From Lachnospiraceae bacterium (lineage in GTDB: Bacteria; Bacillota; Clostridia; Lachnospirales; Lachnospiraceae): a stretch of DNA of 64,000 bases. The stretch spans positions 1 to 64,000 of the forward strand of contig JAUNWX010000007.1 of assembly GCA_030540075.1 (NCBI GenBank), given 5' to 3'. A program made the translations under genes and the position numbers. Below, one piece after another: positions 16,861 through 24,815 of this stretch; within the stretch, counting starts at the first letter, position 1; every line of letters begins with the position of its first letter. The notes below the pieces were generated by a model that saw only the letters and a program-made list of their open reading frames with translations, was not told where the DNA came from and did not search any database.

Positions 16861-18045
16861 TTATTTGATCGCCCAGCGGAGCTTCGTCGAGTGGGCCCGC
16901 GGGTTAATGAAACACTCTTCCTTTCCCGGGCGGATGACGTCGCGGGAGACCTCGCTGTAGAGGCCGGCCTTCTGCATCTCCTTGAAGAACTTCTTCACGA
17001 GACGGTCCTCGCCGCTGTGGAAGGTGAGGATGGCGACGCGGGCGCCGGGGTTCAGGCAGTCCGGCAGCTTCTCGAGGAAGTCATAGAGCACCTCGAACTC
17101 ACTGTTCACGTCGATACGCAGCGCCTGAAAGACGCGCTGGCAGGACTTCTTCACGGCGTCCTTCTGCTCCTTCTCCGGGAGGAAGCTGAGCGCCTTCGCG
17201 ATGGTATCGCGGAGCTCGGTCGTCGTCTCAAACTTCATCCCCTTATGGAGACCGCGGTCGATCTCCTTCGCGATGCGCTCGGCGTACGGCTCATCGGAAT
17301 TCTCGATGAACATGTTCACCATGTCGTCACAGGACAGCGCACGAAGCCGCTCGGACGCTGATTCGCCGGCTTCCGGATTCAGCCGGAGGTCCAGCGGGCC
17401 GTCGGTCTTATAGCTGAAGCCCCGCTCCGGGTTATCGATCTGCATCGAGGAGACACCGAGGTCAGCGAGCACGAAGTCGAATTTATCGCCGTTCCCCGTG
17501 ACCTGGTCAATGTCTCTGAAATTCATGTGGCGGATGGTGAGGATGTCCTCGCCGTAGCCCTTCTCACGAAGTCGCTTCTCGGTCTTCACTGACTCGATCG
17601 GATCGACGTCGGTCGCGTAGAGGTGGCCCTGTCCATGAAGCTGTTCGAGCATCTTCTCCGTGTGGCCGCCGTAGCCTAGGGTCGCATCCATGCCGATCTC
17701 GCCCGGCTGGATCTTCAGCACATCGAGGATCTCCTTTACCATGATCGAGATGTGCATGCCCGCCGGGGTCTTCCCCTTCTGGATGATCTTCTCGATGTCG
17801 TCCTGGTACTTCTCCGGGTTCAGCTCCTTATACTTCTCGTCAAAGCGCCGCGGATACTTCCCGCTGTAGCGCTTCCGGCGCTGGTGCTTCACCGGCTCTC
17901 CGCCCTCCGACGAAGCGGTGCCTGATGATGTGGTGTCGGCATTGCCCGCCGACTGTGCGTTACCACTCTCTTCCGTGCCGTGCATAAGGGCGGCTTTGGC
18001 CTCCTGTGCAGCGGCTGTCATATCTTCGATCTTCTTATCTGTCAT
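16861..18045 (-). CDS. rsmH: 16S rRNA m4C1402 methyltransferase RsmH with N-terminal extension
   Basis: RsmH methylates N4 of C1402 in 16S rRNA using S-adenosylmethionine. Family motifs include DATLGYGGHTEKML, LADLGVSSMQIDNPERGFSY and TFHSGEDRLVKKFF. At 394 residues it is about 80 longer than the usual MraW; the extra N terminus is polar and Ser/Thr/Gly-rich and then basic, so it may be unstructured. It is not in a division-and-cell-wall cluster, where rsmH usually sits. Its ATG overlaps the stop of the upstream GGDEF-EAL gene by four bases, so the two are translationally coupled. It may be a second RsmH paralogue; the rest of the genome would show that. Confidence 0.9.
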   Translation of the reverse strand: MTDKKIEDMTAAAQEAKAALMHGTEESGNAQSAGNADTTSSGTASSEGGEPVKHQRRKRYSGKYPRRFDEKYKELNPEKYQDDIEKIIQKGKTPAGMHISIMVKEILDVLKIQPGEIGMDATLGYGGHTEKMLEQLHGQGHLYATDVDPIESVKTEKRLREKGYGEDILTIRHMNFRDIDQVTGNGDKFDFVLADLGVSSMQIDNPERGFSYKTDGPLDLRLNPEAGESASERLRALSCDDMVNMFIENSDEPYAERIAKEIDRGLHKGMKFETTTELRDTIAKALSFLPEKEQKDAVKKSCQRVFQALRIDVNSEFEVLYDFLEKLPDCLNPGARVAILTFHSGEDRLVKKFFKEMQKAGLYSEVSRDVIRPGKEECFINPRAHSTKLRWAIK

Positions 18046-20561
18046 GAATCCAGAAACTCCACTCTGTAATATGGGACGGCGTTGCCATCCATCGGGCGAC
18101 TGAAGAAGTAGCCCTGGACGTCGTCACAGCCGAGCGCCGTGGCGAGGTCATACTGCGCGCGGTTCTCGACACCCTCGATACAGAGCGTCATGTTGAGGTC
18201 GTGCGCGATGTTAACGATGTTCTTGATGATGTTGGTCTTTCCCTGCTGGAGGTAGGTGTCCGTCATCTTCTTGTCGAGCTTGATGCGGTCCGCCGGGATG
18301 AAGGTGAGGTAGTTCAGCGACGAGTAGCCCGTGCCGAAGTCGTCGAGCGCGAGGCCGATCCCGAGCTCACGAAGCTGTCGGAAGAGCGTGTTCGTCTGCT
18401 CCTTATACTCCATATAGAGACTCTCCGTGACCTCGATCTCGATAAGATCCGGTGCGATGTTTTCCTTCTGGAGCAGCGACTTCAGGTAAAGTACGTACTC
18501 CTCATCCTGCAGCTGCTTCGCCGAGTAGTTGATCGACACCTTCTGCAGCTCCACGCCCTGTGCGCGCCATACAGCCATCTGATGGATGACCTTTTCGGTG
18601 ACGATGCGGCCGATCTTTATGATCATGCCGTACTTTTCCGCAGGGGCAATGAAGCGGTCCGGATAGTATGCACCACTCTTCAGTCGTACGAGGGCCTCGT
18701 AGCCGATGACCTTCCCGGTTTTCGTCGAGATCTGTGGCTGGTACACGATGCGGAAACCGTCGTGATCGCAGGCGTCATGCAGGGTCTGGACGATATTGTC
18801 CTCCTCGAGGATGCGCTCATGCATCGTCGCATCGTAGAATACCGCCGTATGCTTGCCACGATTCTTCGCCTCCGTCAGCGCCTTATCCGCCTCGGAGAAG
18901 AGCTCGTTTACGAGACTATCCTTCCCGTTCGAGGCCGTCACACCGATACTGCAGGTGACGGTCAGATGCTGCTCCTCGTAGATGTACGGCTCATTCAGGA
19001 TATTCCGGAGGTAGGACAGCATCTCGCCGCTCTCCTGACTGATTTCATTGGCGAAAAGGATGGCGAACTCGTCGCCGCCGTAACGGGAAACGAAGCCCTG
19101 GTACTTCACCGCGACGAGGCGGAGGCGACGCGCCATTTCCTTCAGTACATAATCACCCGCACCGTGGCCGAAGGTATCGTTCAGCGTCTTGAAGTTATCG
19201 ACATCGATCAGCATGAGGGTATGGGTGCCGCCCTCCTGGAGCATCTCCTGCATGTGCGTGTCGGCATGGCCCCGGTTCGGGAGCTGCGTCATCGTATCGT
19301 GCTCATACATGTACTGCAGCTTGTTTTTGGAGTAGGTGAGCTCTCTCGTCTTCCGGCGCTTCTCTTCGTTCGAGATCTCGAGAACGATGAGCCAGAGGAA
19401 GAGACCGCTCATGATGTAGGCACTCGGCAGGATGATCGCCTTATACCGCCTGAAGTAGCTCAGCGGTTCGTTGATGAATTCGGTCTCCTTCGGGAGTACC
19501 GCAGTATTCAGTCCATGCTTCCGAAGGACGTCGAAGTCGAAGGCATAGTGGCTGATGTTCTCATAGTTCACCGGCATGTCGTCGGCCGATGCACCGTTCA
19601 GGATGTCAATGACGGTGCGCGCAGCGGTTTCGCCAGCCGCTTCGTAGTCGAAGTAATGTCCGCCGGCGAGGCCGAGACCGAGACCACCGATGGAGGCGCG
19701 GAATACCGGCACCGGGCAGTGCTGTGCGATGAATTTCGCGCTCGTTTCCATATCATAGATCGTGCCATCCGCATTCTCGAAGGCATCCAGGTAGAGCACG
19801 ATGGAATTCTTACCGATGCACTCGAGCTGGTCCACAAGCTCATCGGTATAGAGCATCGAGGTATTGATATACTGGAAGCTGTAGTTCGGAAAATCGGCTT
19901 CGATCTCCTTCATCCGCTTGAAGTCACCGAGTCCCGAGTCTGTATCATCATAGATGGCCACGACTGTATCCGCGTTCGGAAGAAGCTTCGCCGCGACCTC
20001 GATCGTTCCTTTCAGGTCAAAACCCTCGATGTTACCGGTGACGTCATGATAGTTCATCGCGCTGCGTGCGCGGTCGAAGTCATTGATGCACATAAAGACC
20101 ATCGGACTGCCCTTGAATAGGTCGTCGCGATAGCGGAGACCGAACTTCAGTGCCGCATCATCGGCGAGGATGATGGCGTCAAAGGCGTCCTTATTCCGGT
20201 ACTTATAGAGAAGGCTCTCATAGACGTTCTGGAGATTTCCCTCCGCCGGGTAGTTACGGGTATCCATGAACTCCTCGGTGAGGGTGATGCCCGGGTACTG
20301 GTCGAAGACCTTCTGGATGCCCCTCTCCTGATCCGGCACGGTGGTGAAGCTCCGGCTGTAGGAGCTCAGGTACAGGACATTCGCGTTCGAAAAAGACGCC
20401 TCCTGCACGGTGGCAGCAGACGTATCCGACGCGTAGGTCGAGTTGTAGAAGTCCTGGATGAGCATCACGAGGCCGCAGAGGATGAAGCCGACTGAGAGGG
20501 TACACAGGATGATATGGATATGTTTTCTTGAGAATTCTTTCAACGTTCTTTTTCGTCTCAT
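18042..20561 (-). CDS. Membrane c-di-GMP enzyme: ABC-type periplasmic sensor, GGDEF and EAL
   Basis: The 839-residue protein has a membrane helix at about 15-37 and an outside domain to about 373 that resembles ABC_sub_bind periplasmic proteins. A second helix lies at about 374-396. The GGDEF domain covers about 420-580 with an intact YGGDEF at 494-499. The EAL domain covers about 590-835 with YEALVR, EVTES, DDFGTGYSSL, KLDKK and EGVE all present. Both synthesis and breakdown of cyclic di-GMP are therefore possible, probably tuned by a ligand outside the cell. AGGAG lies 12 bases before the ATG, rather far. Its stop overlaps the rsmH start, an odd pairing of a signalling gene with an rRNA methylase. 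Confidence 0.9.
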   Translation of the reverse strand: MRRKRTLKEFSRKHIHIILCTLSVGFILCGLVMLIQDFYNSTYASDTSAATVQEASFSNANVLYLSSYSRSFTTVPDQERGIQKVFDQYPGITLTEEFMDTRNYPAEGNLQNVYESLLYKYRNKDAFDAIILADDAALKFGLRYRDDLFKGSPMVFMCINDFDRARSAMNYHDVTGNIEGFDLKGTIEVAAKLLPNADTVVAIYDDTDSGLGDFKRMKEIEADFPNYSFQYINTSMLYTDELVDQLECIGKNSIVLYLDAFENADGTIYDMETSAKFIAQHCPVPVFRASIGGLGLGLAGGHYFDYEAAGETAARTVIDILNGASADDMPVNYENISHYAFDFDVLRKHGLNTAVLPKETEFINEPLSYFRRYKAIILPSAYIMSGLFLWLIVLEISNEEKRRKTRELTYSKNKLQYMYEHDTMTQLPNRGHADTHMQEMLQEGGTHTLMLIDVDNFKTLNDTFGHGAGDYVLKEMARRLRLVAVKYQGFVSRYGGDEFAILFANEISQESGEMLSYLRNILNEPYIYEEQHLTVTCSIGVTASNGKDSLVNELFSEADKALTEAKNRGKHTAVFYDATMHERILEEDNIVQTLHDACDHDGFRIVYQPQISTKTGKVIGYEALVRLKSGAYYPDRFIAPAEKYGMIIKIGRIVTEKVIHQMAVWRAQGVELQKVSINYSAKQLQDEEYVLYLKSLLQKENIAPDLIEIEVTESLYMEYKEQTNTLFRQLRELGIGLALDDFGTGYSSLNYLTFIPADRIKLDKKMTDTYLQQGKTNIIKNIVNIAHDLNMTLCIEGVENRAQYDLATALGCDDVQGYFFSRPMDGNAVPYYRVEFLDS

Positions 20562-20640
20562 GGATGCGAGGCGCTCCTGTGTATCATTTTAACGTAGAAC
20601 GTTGATTCGGGCAACAAGATTTGTGCAGAATGACCGGACC

Positions 20641-20659
20641 GGAGCCCCGGAGGGGCTCC
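20641..20659 (-). terminator. GC-rich hairpin after the FliB-like gene
   Basis: A perfect 8 bp stem (20641-20648 with 20652-20659) lies 6 bases past the stop codon. There is no T run. It belongs to a group of similar C/G hairpins found after several gene ends here. Confidence 0.5.
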
Positions 20660-20664
20660 AGTCA

Positions 20665-21678
20665 TCAAATTGATTTCAGCAGATTCACATTTCCTTCATC
20701 ATGTTCTACTTCCTTCGAGAAGAGGTGCGCGATGTCGATAATATCATCAACGCCGATCTGCTGCTGTTCGGTCCAGCGGCTGTAGAGCATGAAGAGGATC
20801 ATCATGAGGCTGCGGTGTACGAGGCAGAGCTCGATTTCGATGTCGCCGTCGATGCAGGTGTCGATGAAGTAGCGGTAGGTAAAGTAGACGGCGAGCTTCG
20901 TGAACCAGCGGTCGAGCTGTGTGGCTTCTTCCTGCATGAACTGCGGGAGTGCATCGAGGAAGTGCGGGTCCCGACAGTTCTGCTCGTACGTTTCGACGAG
21001 GGTATCCCACTCCGGGCGGAGGGAATCGAGATGCTTCATGAGTTCGACGAGGGCCGGGAAGTCCTCCTTCAGGAAGCTTCGCTCTGCGTCGGCTTCCTTC
21101 GGGTCGAGGCCCTGCGCCTCCGCGACGAGGGCGCGTACGGCCTGCCATGCGTCGAGGAAGGCGCCACCATGATTCTGGAGCAGCTCGATGCAGCGGTTCC
21201 GTAGCGCGAGCACCTCGATGAGGGTCTCCTGCTCTTCTACGCTGATCTCTTCACCCAGGATCTCGTTCTCGGAGCGGATATACTCGATGCGATCGCACTC
21301 CGTGAAAAAGATGCGGCCGAGCTCCATGCAGCTCAGGCTCATGTCGATCTGCTCGTAGTTTCCGATGTCCATGAAGTAGCGCGGGTACTCCGTGCAGGTC
21401 TGGCAGAGGCTCTCCTCGCCGAGCTGGATGTACATCTCGCAGAGCAGGTCCTTCCGGAGGAACGGGCAGCGGCCTTCCTTCGTAAGCGGAAAGAAGCAGT
21501 CACCGTCCTCTTCCCGGATATGCGCGCGCAGGGTGTCGCCGAACGCGCCCTCTACGCTGCGATAGTATGTGCTCGACTCCTCGTCGACGTCGACCTCCCA
21601 GCCGGCACAGCAGGTGTCCGGGCAGCGTCCGCCGATGCAGCGGAACCTTTCATAGTAGGATGGATATTCGATGATCAT
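20665..21678 (-). CDS. FliB-like Cys-rich protein (flagellin lysine-N-methylase family)
   Basis: The 337-residue protein starts with a cluster of cysteines (C14, C19, C23, C24 in the pattern CxxxxCxxxCC), and more follow in the next 90 residues (CPF, LLCEM, CQTC). This is the putative metal-chelating domain of FliB, which in enteric bacteria methylates flagellin lysines. Firmicute members are often annotated the same way without proof. AGGAGGTG lies within the end of dus, and the gap between the genes is 6 bases, so the pair is co-transcribed. No flagellar gene is in the window, so the substrate is uncertain. Confidence 0.8.
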   Translation of the reverse strand: MIIEYPSYYERFRCIGGRCPDTCCAGWEVDVDEESSTYYRSVEGAFGDTLRAHIREEDGDCFFPLTKEGRCPFLRKDLLCEMYIQLGEESLCQTCTEYPRYFMDIGNYEQIDMSLSCMELGRIFFTECDRIEYIRSENEILGEEISVEEQETLIEVLALRNRCIELLQNHGGAFLDAWQAVRALVAEAQGLDPKEADAERSFLKEDFPALVELMKHLDSLRPEWDTLVETYEQNCRDPHFLDALPQFMQEEATQLDRWFTKLAVYFTYRYFIDTCIDGDIEIELCLVHRSLMMILFMLYSRWTEQQQIGVDDIIDIAHLFSKEVEHDEGNVNLLKSI

Positions 21679-21684
21679 GATGTC

Positions 21685-22641
21685 CTACACCTCCTTCAGC
21701 GTACAGTTTGCGAGCAGATTCCGTACCGCCGAGCGGTAACGCACGAGGGTATCCGCCTTCCGAATCTCCTTCATGTAGCGCTCGCTGCCATCGAAGGACT
21801 GACTCAGCCAGTTCCAGTACTCCTTCATCTTAAACAGGGTGTTCCGCTCACTCTGCATCTCCGTCATGTAATTTCCGAGCAGCTGCTCGTGGAAGGCCTT
21901 CAGCTCCTCGAGCGTCGCCGCATCCCCGCCCCGGATCTGGCGCACGAGGGCCGGATTTGTGAGGAGTCCGCGGCCGATCATGATGCTGTCGATTGACGGG
22001 AACATCCGGGTAATCCGCTCGTAGTCCGCGACGGTGACGATGTCTCCGTTATACACGAGGTGGTGCTTTGACTCTTCGACGAACTGCCGGAAGACGTCGA
22101 GATGCACCTCTCCGCGGTAGATCTGCTTCTGCACGCGCGGGTGCACGATCAGGTCCTTCAGCGGGTAGCGGTTGTAGACGCGAATCAGCTCACCGGCTTC
22201 GTCCGGTTCCCAGCCGCCGATGCGGGTCTTCACCGAGATTTTTGTAGAGATGCCCTCCTTCTCCAGAAGCTCGAAGGTCTGATCGAGGAACTCGTCGAGG
22301 CGGTCCGGATCCCGGAGCAGACCGGCGCCTTTTCCTTTCGCGACGACCGTACCGCTCGGGCAGCCTGCATTGAGATTCACCTCAGTGTAACCGAGCTTCG
22401 CCATCTCGCGGATGGCCCAGACGAACATCTCTGCGTTGTTTGTGATGATCTGCGGCACGACACGCATGCCGAGGTTATGCTCCGGAGCGACGTCACGCTC
22501 CTCGCGGTGCGTGAACTGGAAGGTATCGTTCGCCGAGAGAAACGGCGTATAGAAGCGGTCAAGGCCAGGGAAGGCGGCGTTGTACGCAGTCCGGAAGCAG
22601 TATCCGGTGACGCCCTCCATCGGCGCGAAATAAAAGTTCAT
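21685..22641 (-). CDS. dus: tRNA-dihydrouridine synthase
   Basis: The FMN enzyme reduces uridine to dihydrouridine in tRNA D loops. The 318-residue protein opens with FAPMEGVTGYCFR and carries the catalytic cysteine in NLNAGCPSGTVV, then KTRIGG and HPR segments typical of the Dus barrel. The start at 22641 has GAAAGG 6 bases upstream; a longer reading would have no upstream signal and would run through a leader hairpin. It is followed at once by the FliB-like gene. I cannot tell which U it modifies. Confidence 0.93.
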   Translation of the reverse strand: MNFYFAPMEGVTGYCFRTAYNAAFPGLDRFYTPFLSANDTFQFTHREERDVAPEHNLGMRVVPQIITNNAEMFVWAIREMAKLGYTEVNLNAGCPSGTVVAKGKGAGLLRDPDRLDEFLDQTFELLEKEGISTKISVKTRIGGWEPDEAGELIRVYNRYPLKDLIVHPRVQKQIYRGEVHLDVFRQFVEESKHHLVYNGDIVTVADYERITRMFPSIDSIMIGRGLLTNPALVRQIRGGDAATLEELKAFHEQLLGNYMTEMQSERNTLFKMKEYWNWLSQSFDGSERYMKEIRKADTLVRYRSAVRNLLANCTLKEV

Positions 22642-22668
22642 AGAAAGCCTTTCATAAAACGAATGAAC

Positions 22669-22715
22669 AATGCAAAACAAAGCAGCTTCGGTCATCGATC
22701 GTGACCTCAGCTGCT
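22669..22715 (-). terminator. Hairpin with T run in the dus leader
   Basis: On the minus strand a stem (22681-22687 with 22709-22715, plus an inner 5 bp stem) is followed by TTTGTTTTG. It lies about 30 bp upstream of the dus start, so it could attenuate dus or end transcription coming from the repeat region. Confidence 0.5.
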
Positions 22716-22775
22716 CTAAAATACCATAGTTTGTCGTAGAAGACGAGATTGTTCGTTGAAAAATCAAAACTAACG

Positions 22776-22807
22776 ACAGATTTATCACTCAGAAGAAGCT
22801 CAGCCGA
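22776..22807. repeat. Left 32 bp direct repeat of the 23 kb element
   Basis: This sequence matches 23759-23790 at 28 of 32 positions in the same orientation. The right copy overlaps the stop codon and 3' end of the patatin-like gene; this left copy has no gene. Such an arrangement is what insertion into the 3' end of a gene, or a local duplication, would leave. Confidence 0.65.
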
Positions 22808-22824
22808 CCCTTGGTTGACTTGAG

Positions 22825-22920
22825 GAGTTTGAGGCTGCTCCTCATTCGCCCACCCCATGAAATCTATGGCTTTTTATATGCATTGGGCCCGCCCCAGCTC
22901 ATGAGGAGGCCTCAAACTTC
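22825..22920. repeat. Left bounding hairpin with paired C/G-rich boxes
   Basis: Arms 22825-22845 and 22901-22920 pair over 18 bp with a two-base bulge. The loop holds CCCACCCC (22849-22856) and CCCGCCCC (22888-22895), starting 39 bp apart. The minus strand thus has four G runs. The hairpin at 23615-23693 has the same plan in the opposite orientation. Confidence 0.65.
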
Positions 22921-22947
22921 TGCCTGTCCGATGCTTCAAAGAAGCAC

Positions 22948-23167
22948 AGGCATGATAAGCTTCAAAAATCATCATCATGCCTACAGTAACGGATCCGGAA
23001 AAATCAACTGCAGGCATGGTAAGCGCTTTAAAATGTCAGCATGCCTACGGAAATGTCCATAACCAGGGGCAAACCGTAGGCACGTTGACCTCGATTTTAA
23101 GACATCGTGCCTGGAAAATCGATCAGAATTATAGGCACAATCATCAATTTTCAGCTCCAACATGCCT
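22948..23167. repeat. Array A: four AGGCAY-N23-RTGCCT units
   Basis: Four interrupted palindromes lie at 22948-22982, 23012-23046, 23078-23112 and 23133-23167. Each has 6 bp ends and exactly 23 bp between them. Units 1-3 pair over 7 bp. Starts are 64, 66 and 55 bp apart. The 23 bp cores differ. The 22642-23782 gap contains no credible coding sequence. Confidence 0.85.
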
Positions 23168-23184
23168 GCTGTAGGATGCTAAAA

Positions 23185-23509
23185 TATCCACGATTTCATA
23201 ATCGTGCACATATTGGATAGTTTTCTGTAAAATCATGCATACGCATATAAGCGTACTATCCAATCTACCCGGATTTTTCAAATAGTGGATATGTATTTCA
23301 GGCTTCAGAGAAGAATTTCCATAAGCCGATATCCAAAAAAACTTCTTTTCTAAAAAACTGGATACTCGAACCCAGGTTCCTCTTAAGAAATAAGGCTCTT
23401 CATATCCAGTATTTTCAAAATCGCTATAGAGTGGATATTTTCCAGCCATCTTCGATTATTCCAGCCAAAAAACATATCCATCATTTTGAAAATCAAGCCA
23501 TATTGGATA
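23185..23509. repeat. Array B: five TATCCA-N23-TGGATA units at 72-73 bp
   Basis: Five units lie at 23185-23219, 23257-23291, 23330-23364, 23403-23437 and 23475-23509. All have the same 6 bp ends and exactly 23 bp between. Start-to-start distances are 72, 73, 73 and 72 bp. Neither the cores nor the 37-38 bp between units are conserved, so this is not a CRISPR array. The fixed geometry suggests a protein-bound array. Confidence 0.88.
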
Positions 23510-23614
23510 GGACCATGATCGTTTGAACCGAGAGCCCCTCTTACCGTTAGCATCATGCCTGTTTTTCGCGGTTTTGATACAGCTTCACCCGCTTGAACGA
23601 AAGCAGGCGACGAT

Positions 23615-23693
23615 TTTTTGTTTGCCTGCATGGGGTGGGACCAATATGTACGTAGATAAAAGATGTATGCCGGGGTGGGCAGGCAAACAAAAA
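23615..23693. repeat. Right bounding hairpin with paired G-rich boxes
   Basis: A perfect 15 bp stem (23615-23629 with 23679-23693) encloses GGGGTGGG at 23632-23639 and again at 23672-23679, starting 40 bp apart. This is the mirror image of the hairpin at 22825-22920. The two could form a G-quadruplex with a long central loop. Confidence 0.65.
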
Positions 23694-23758
23694 GAGACGT
23701 CCGGTATGGAAGCCACCTAAAAACAGGTGGATTAAGAAATACACCCTGCTGAACTGTT

Positions 23759-23790
23759 ACAGATTTATCGCTCAGAAGAGGGTCAGGCGA
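23759..23790. repeat. Right 32 bp direct repeat, overlapping patatin gene end
   Basis: This is the right copy of the pair described at 22776-22807. It includes the last codon and stop of the patatin-like gene and the following 24 bases. Confidence 0.65.
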
Positions 23791-24646
23791 GAAAGGCGCG
23801 GACCTCTTCGAGTCGTTTCAGGGCTTCGCTGCGCCCGATTTGGTACACACGCTCGAGCTCCTCCGGATCGTGCTCGGTGCGGCGGATGCGGAGAGGCTCC
23901 GGCGGCTGGATCACCAGTACCTGACCGGCGGTCTCCTTCGCGTGGACATCCGCGAGCTGATCGTTATACATGAAGTGACGGTTTTTCATCGCATCGTAAC
24001 AGAGCGGATACTTCTTCCGCAGCTTCCGGAAGGCCTGCATGCCCGCCTGCGGTTTCTTCTGGTAGCTCCGGTCCTGCGTGAGGATGACGACATTGCGCTC
24101 GTAGCCGATATGCTCCATGAAGCAGAGCGGAATCGCGTTGCTGATGCCGCCGTCCAGCAGGGTCTGTCCCTGTATCACGACCGGCTTCGAAACGAGGGGC
24201 ATCGAGGCGCTCGCGCGGAACCACTCCATCTCCTCCGGATCCGAGGTCTTACACTCATGGTAGACCGGTCGGCCGGTATTGCAGTCCGTCGCGACGATGT
24301 AGAACTTCATCGGATTCGCGAGGAAGGTATCCCAGTCGAAAAGATCGAGCTCCTCTGGAAGCGTATGATAGCAGAACTCGGCATTATAGAGATTTCCGGT
24401 CTTCAGCAGAGACTCAATGCTGCAGTAGCGCCGGTCCTTCGCGAAGCGCTTATTGTAGCGGATTGTACGTCCGATCTGCCGCGACTTGAAATTGCAGCCG
24501 AAGGTCGCCCCCGCCGACACACCGACCATGCCATCGAAGGTGATTCCCTCCTCCAGGAAGACATCGAGTACACCCGCGGTGAACATCCCGCGCATCGCGC
24601 CGCCCTCACACACCAGGCCCTTCCGGACCGTTCTTTCTTCTTCCAT
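23783..24646 (-). CDS. Patatin-like phospholipase
   Basis: This 287-residue protein belongs to the RssA/YchK group of patatin-like acyl hydrolases. The oxyanion motif GGAMRG is at 15-20, the nucleophile elbow GVSAG gives Ser44, and the catalytic aspartate is in LLDGGISNA near 165. No signal peptide is present, so it acts inside the cell, probably on phospholipids or other acyl esters. GGAGG lies 8 bases upstream of ATG. Its 3' end overlaps the right direct repeat of the neighbouring non-coding element. It appears to be transcribed alone. Confidence 0.92.
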   Translation of the reverse strand: MEEERTVRKGLVCEGGAMRGMFTAGVLDVFLEEGITFDGMVGVSAGATFGCNFKSRQIGRTIRYNKRFAKDRRYCSIESLLKTGNLYNAEFCYHTLPEELDLFDWDTFLANPMKFYIVATDCNTGRPVYHECKTSDPEEMEWFRASASMPLVSKPVVIQGQTLLDGGISNAIPLCFMEHIGYERNVVILTQDRSYQKKPQAGMQAFRKLRKKYPLCYDAMKNRHFMYNDQLADVHAKETAGQVLVIQPPEPLRIRRTEHDPEELERVYQIGRSEALKRLEEVRAFLA

Positions 24647-24815
24647 CTATTCTGCCTCCACTTTTCTGTCTGTTCCTATTCTAGCTCTTATGTCGAGAAG
24701 GAACATCCTGTCTGTCCCGGCCTCTTACGTCGTGACCGGATCATACTGCCCATCCTGCCGGTTCAGCGCACTCTTTTATTCGCGGCGTCTCGTCGTCACG
24801 AGTCGTACCTACGAT

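Noticed and set aside
23185..23509. CRISPR array, because a 35 bp unit with inverted ends alternates with 37-38 bp spacers
   Set aside because: Only the 6 bp ends are conserved; the 23 bp cores differ in every unit. A CRISPR repeat is nearly identical along its array, and no cas gene is in the window.
23144..23631. Small open frames across the repeat arrays on the minus strand
   Set aside because: No ribosome binding site, no recognisable protein, and a period of 72-73 bp is not a constant multiple of three.
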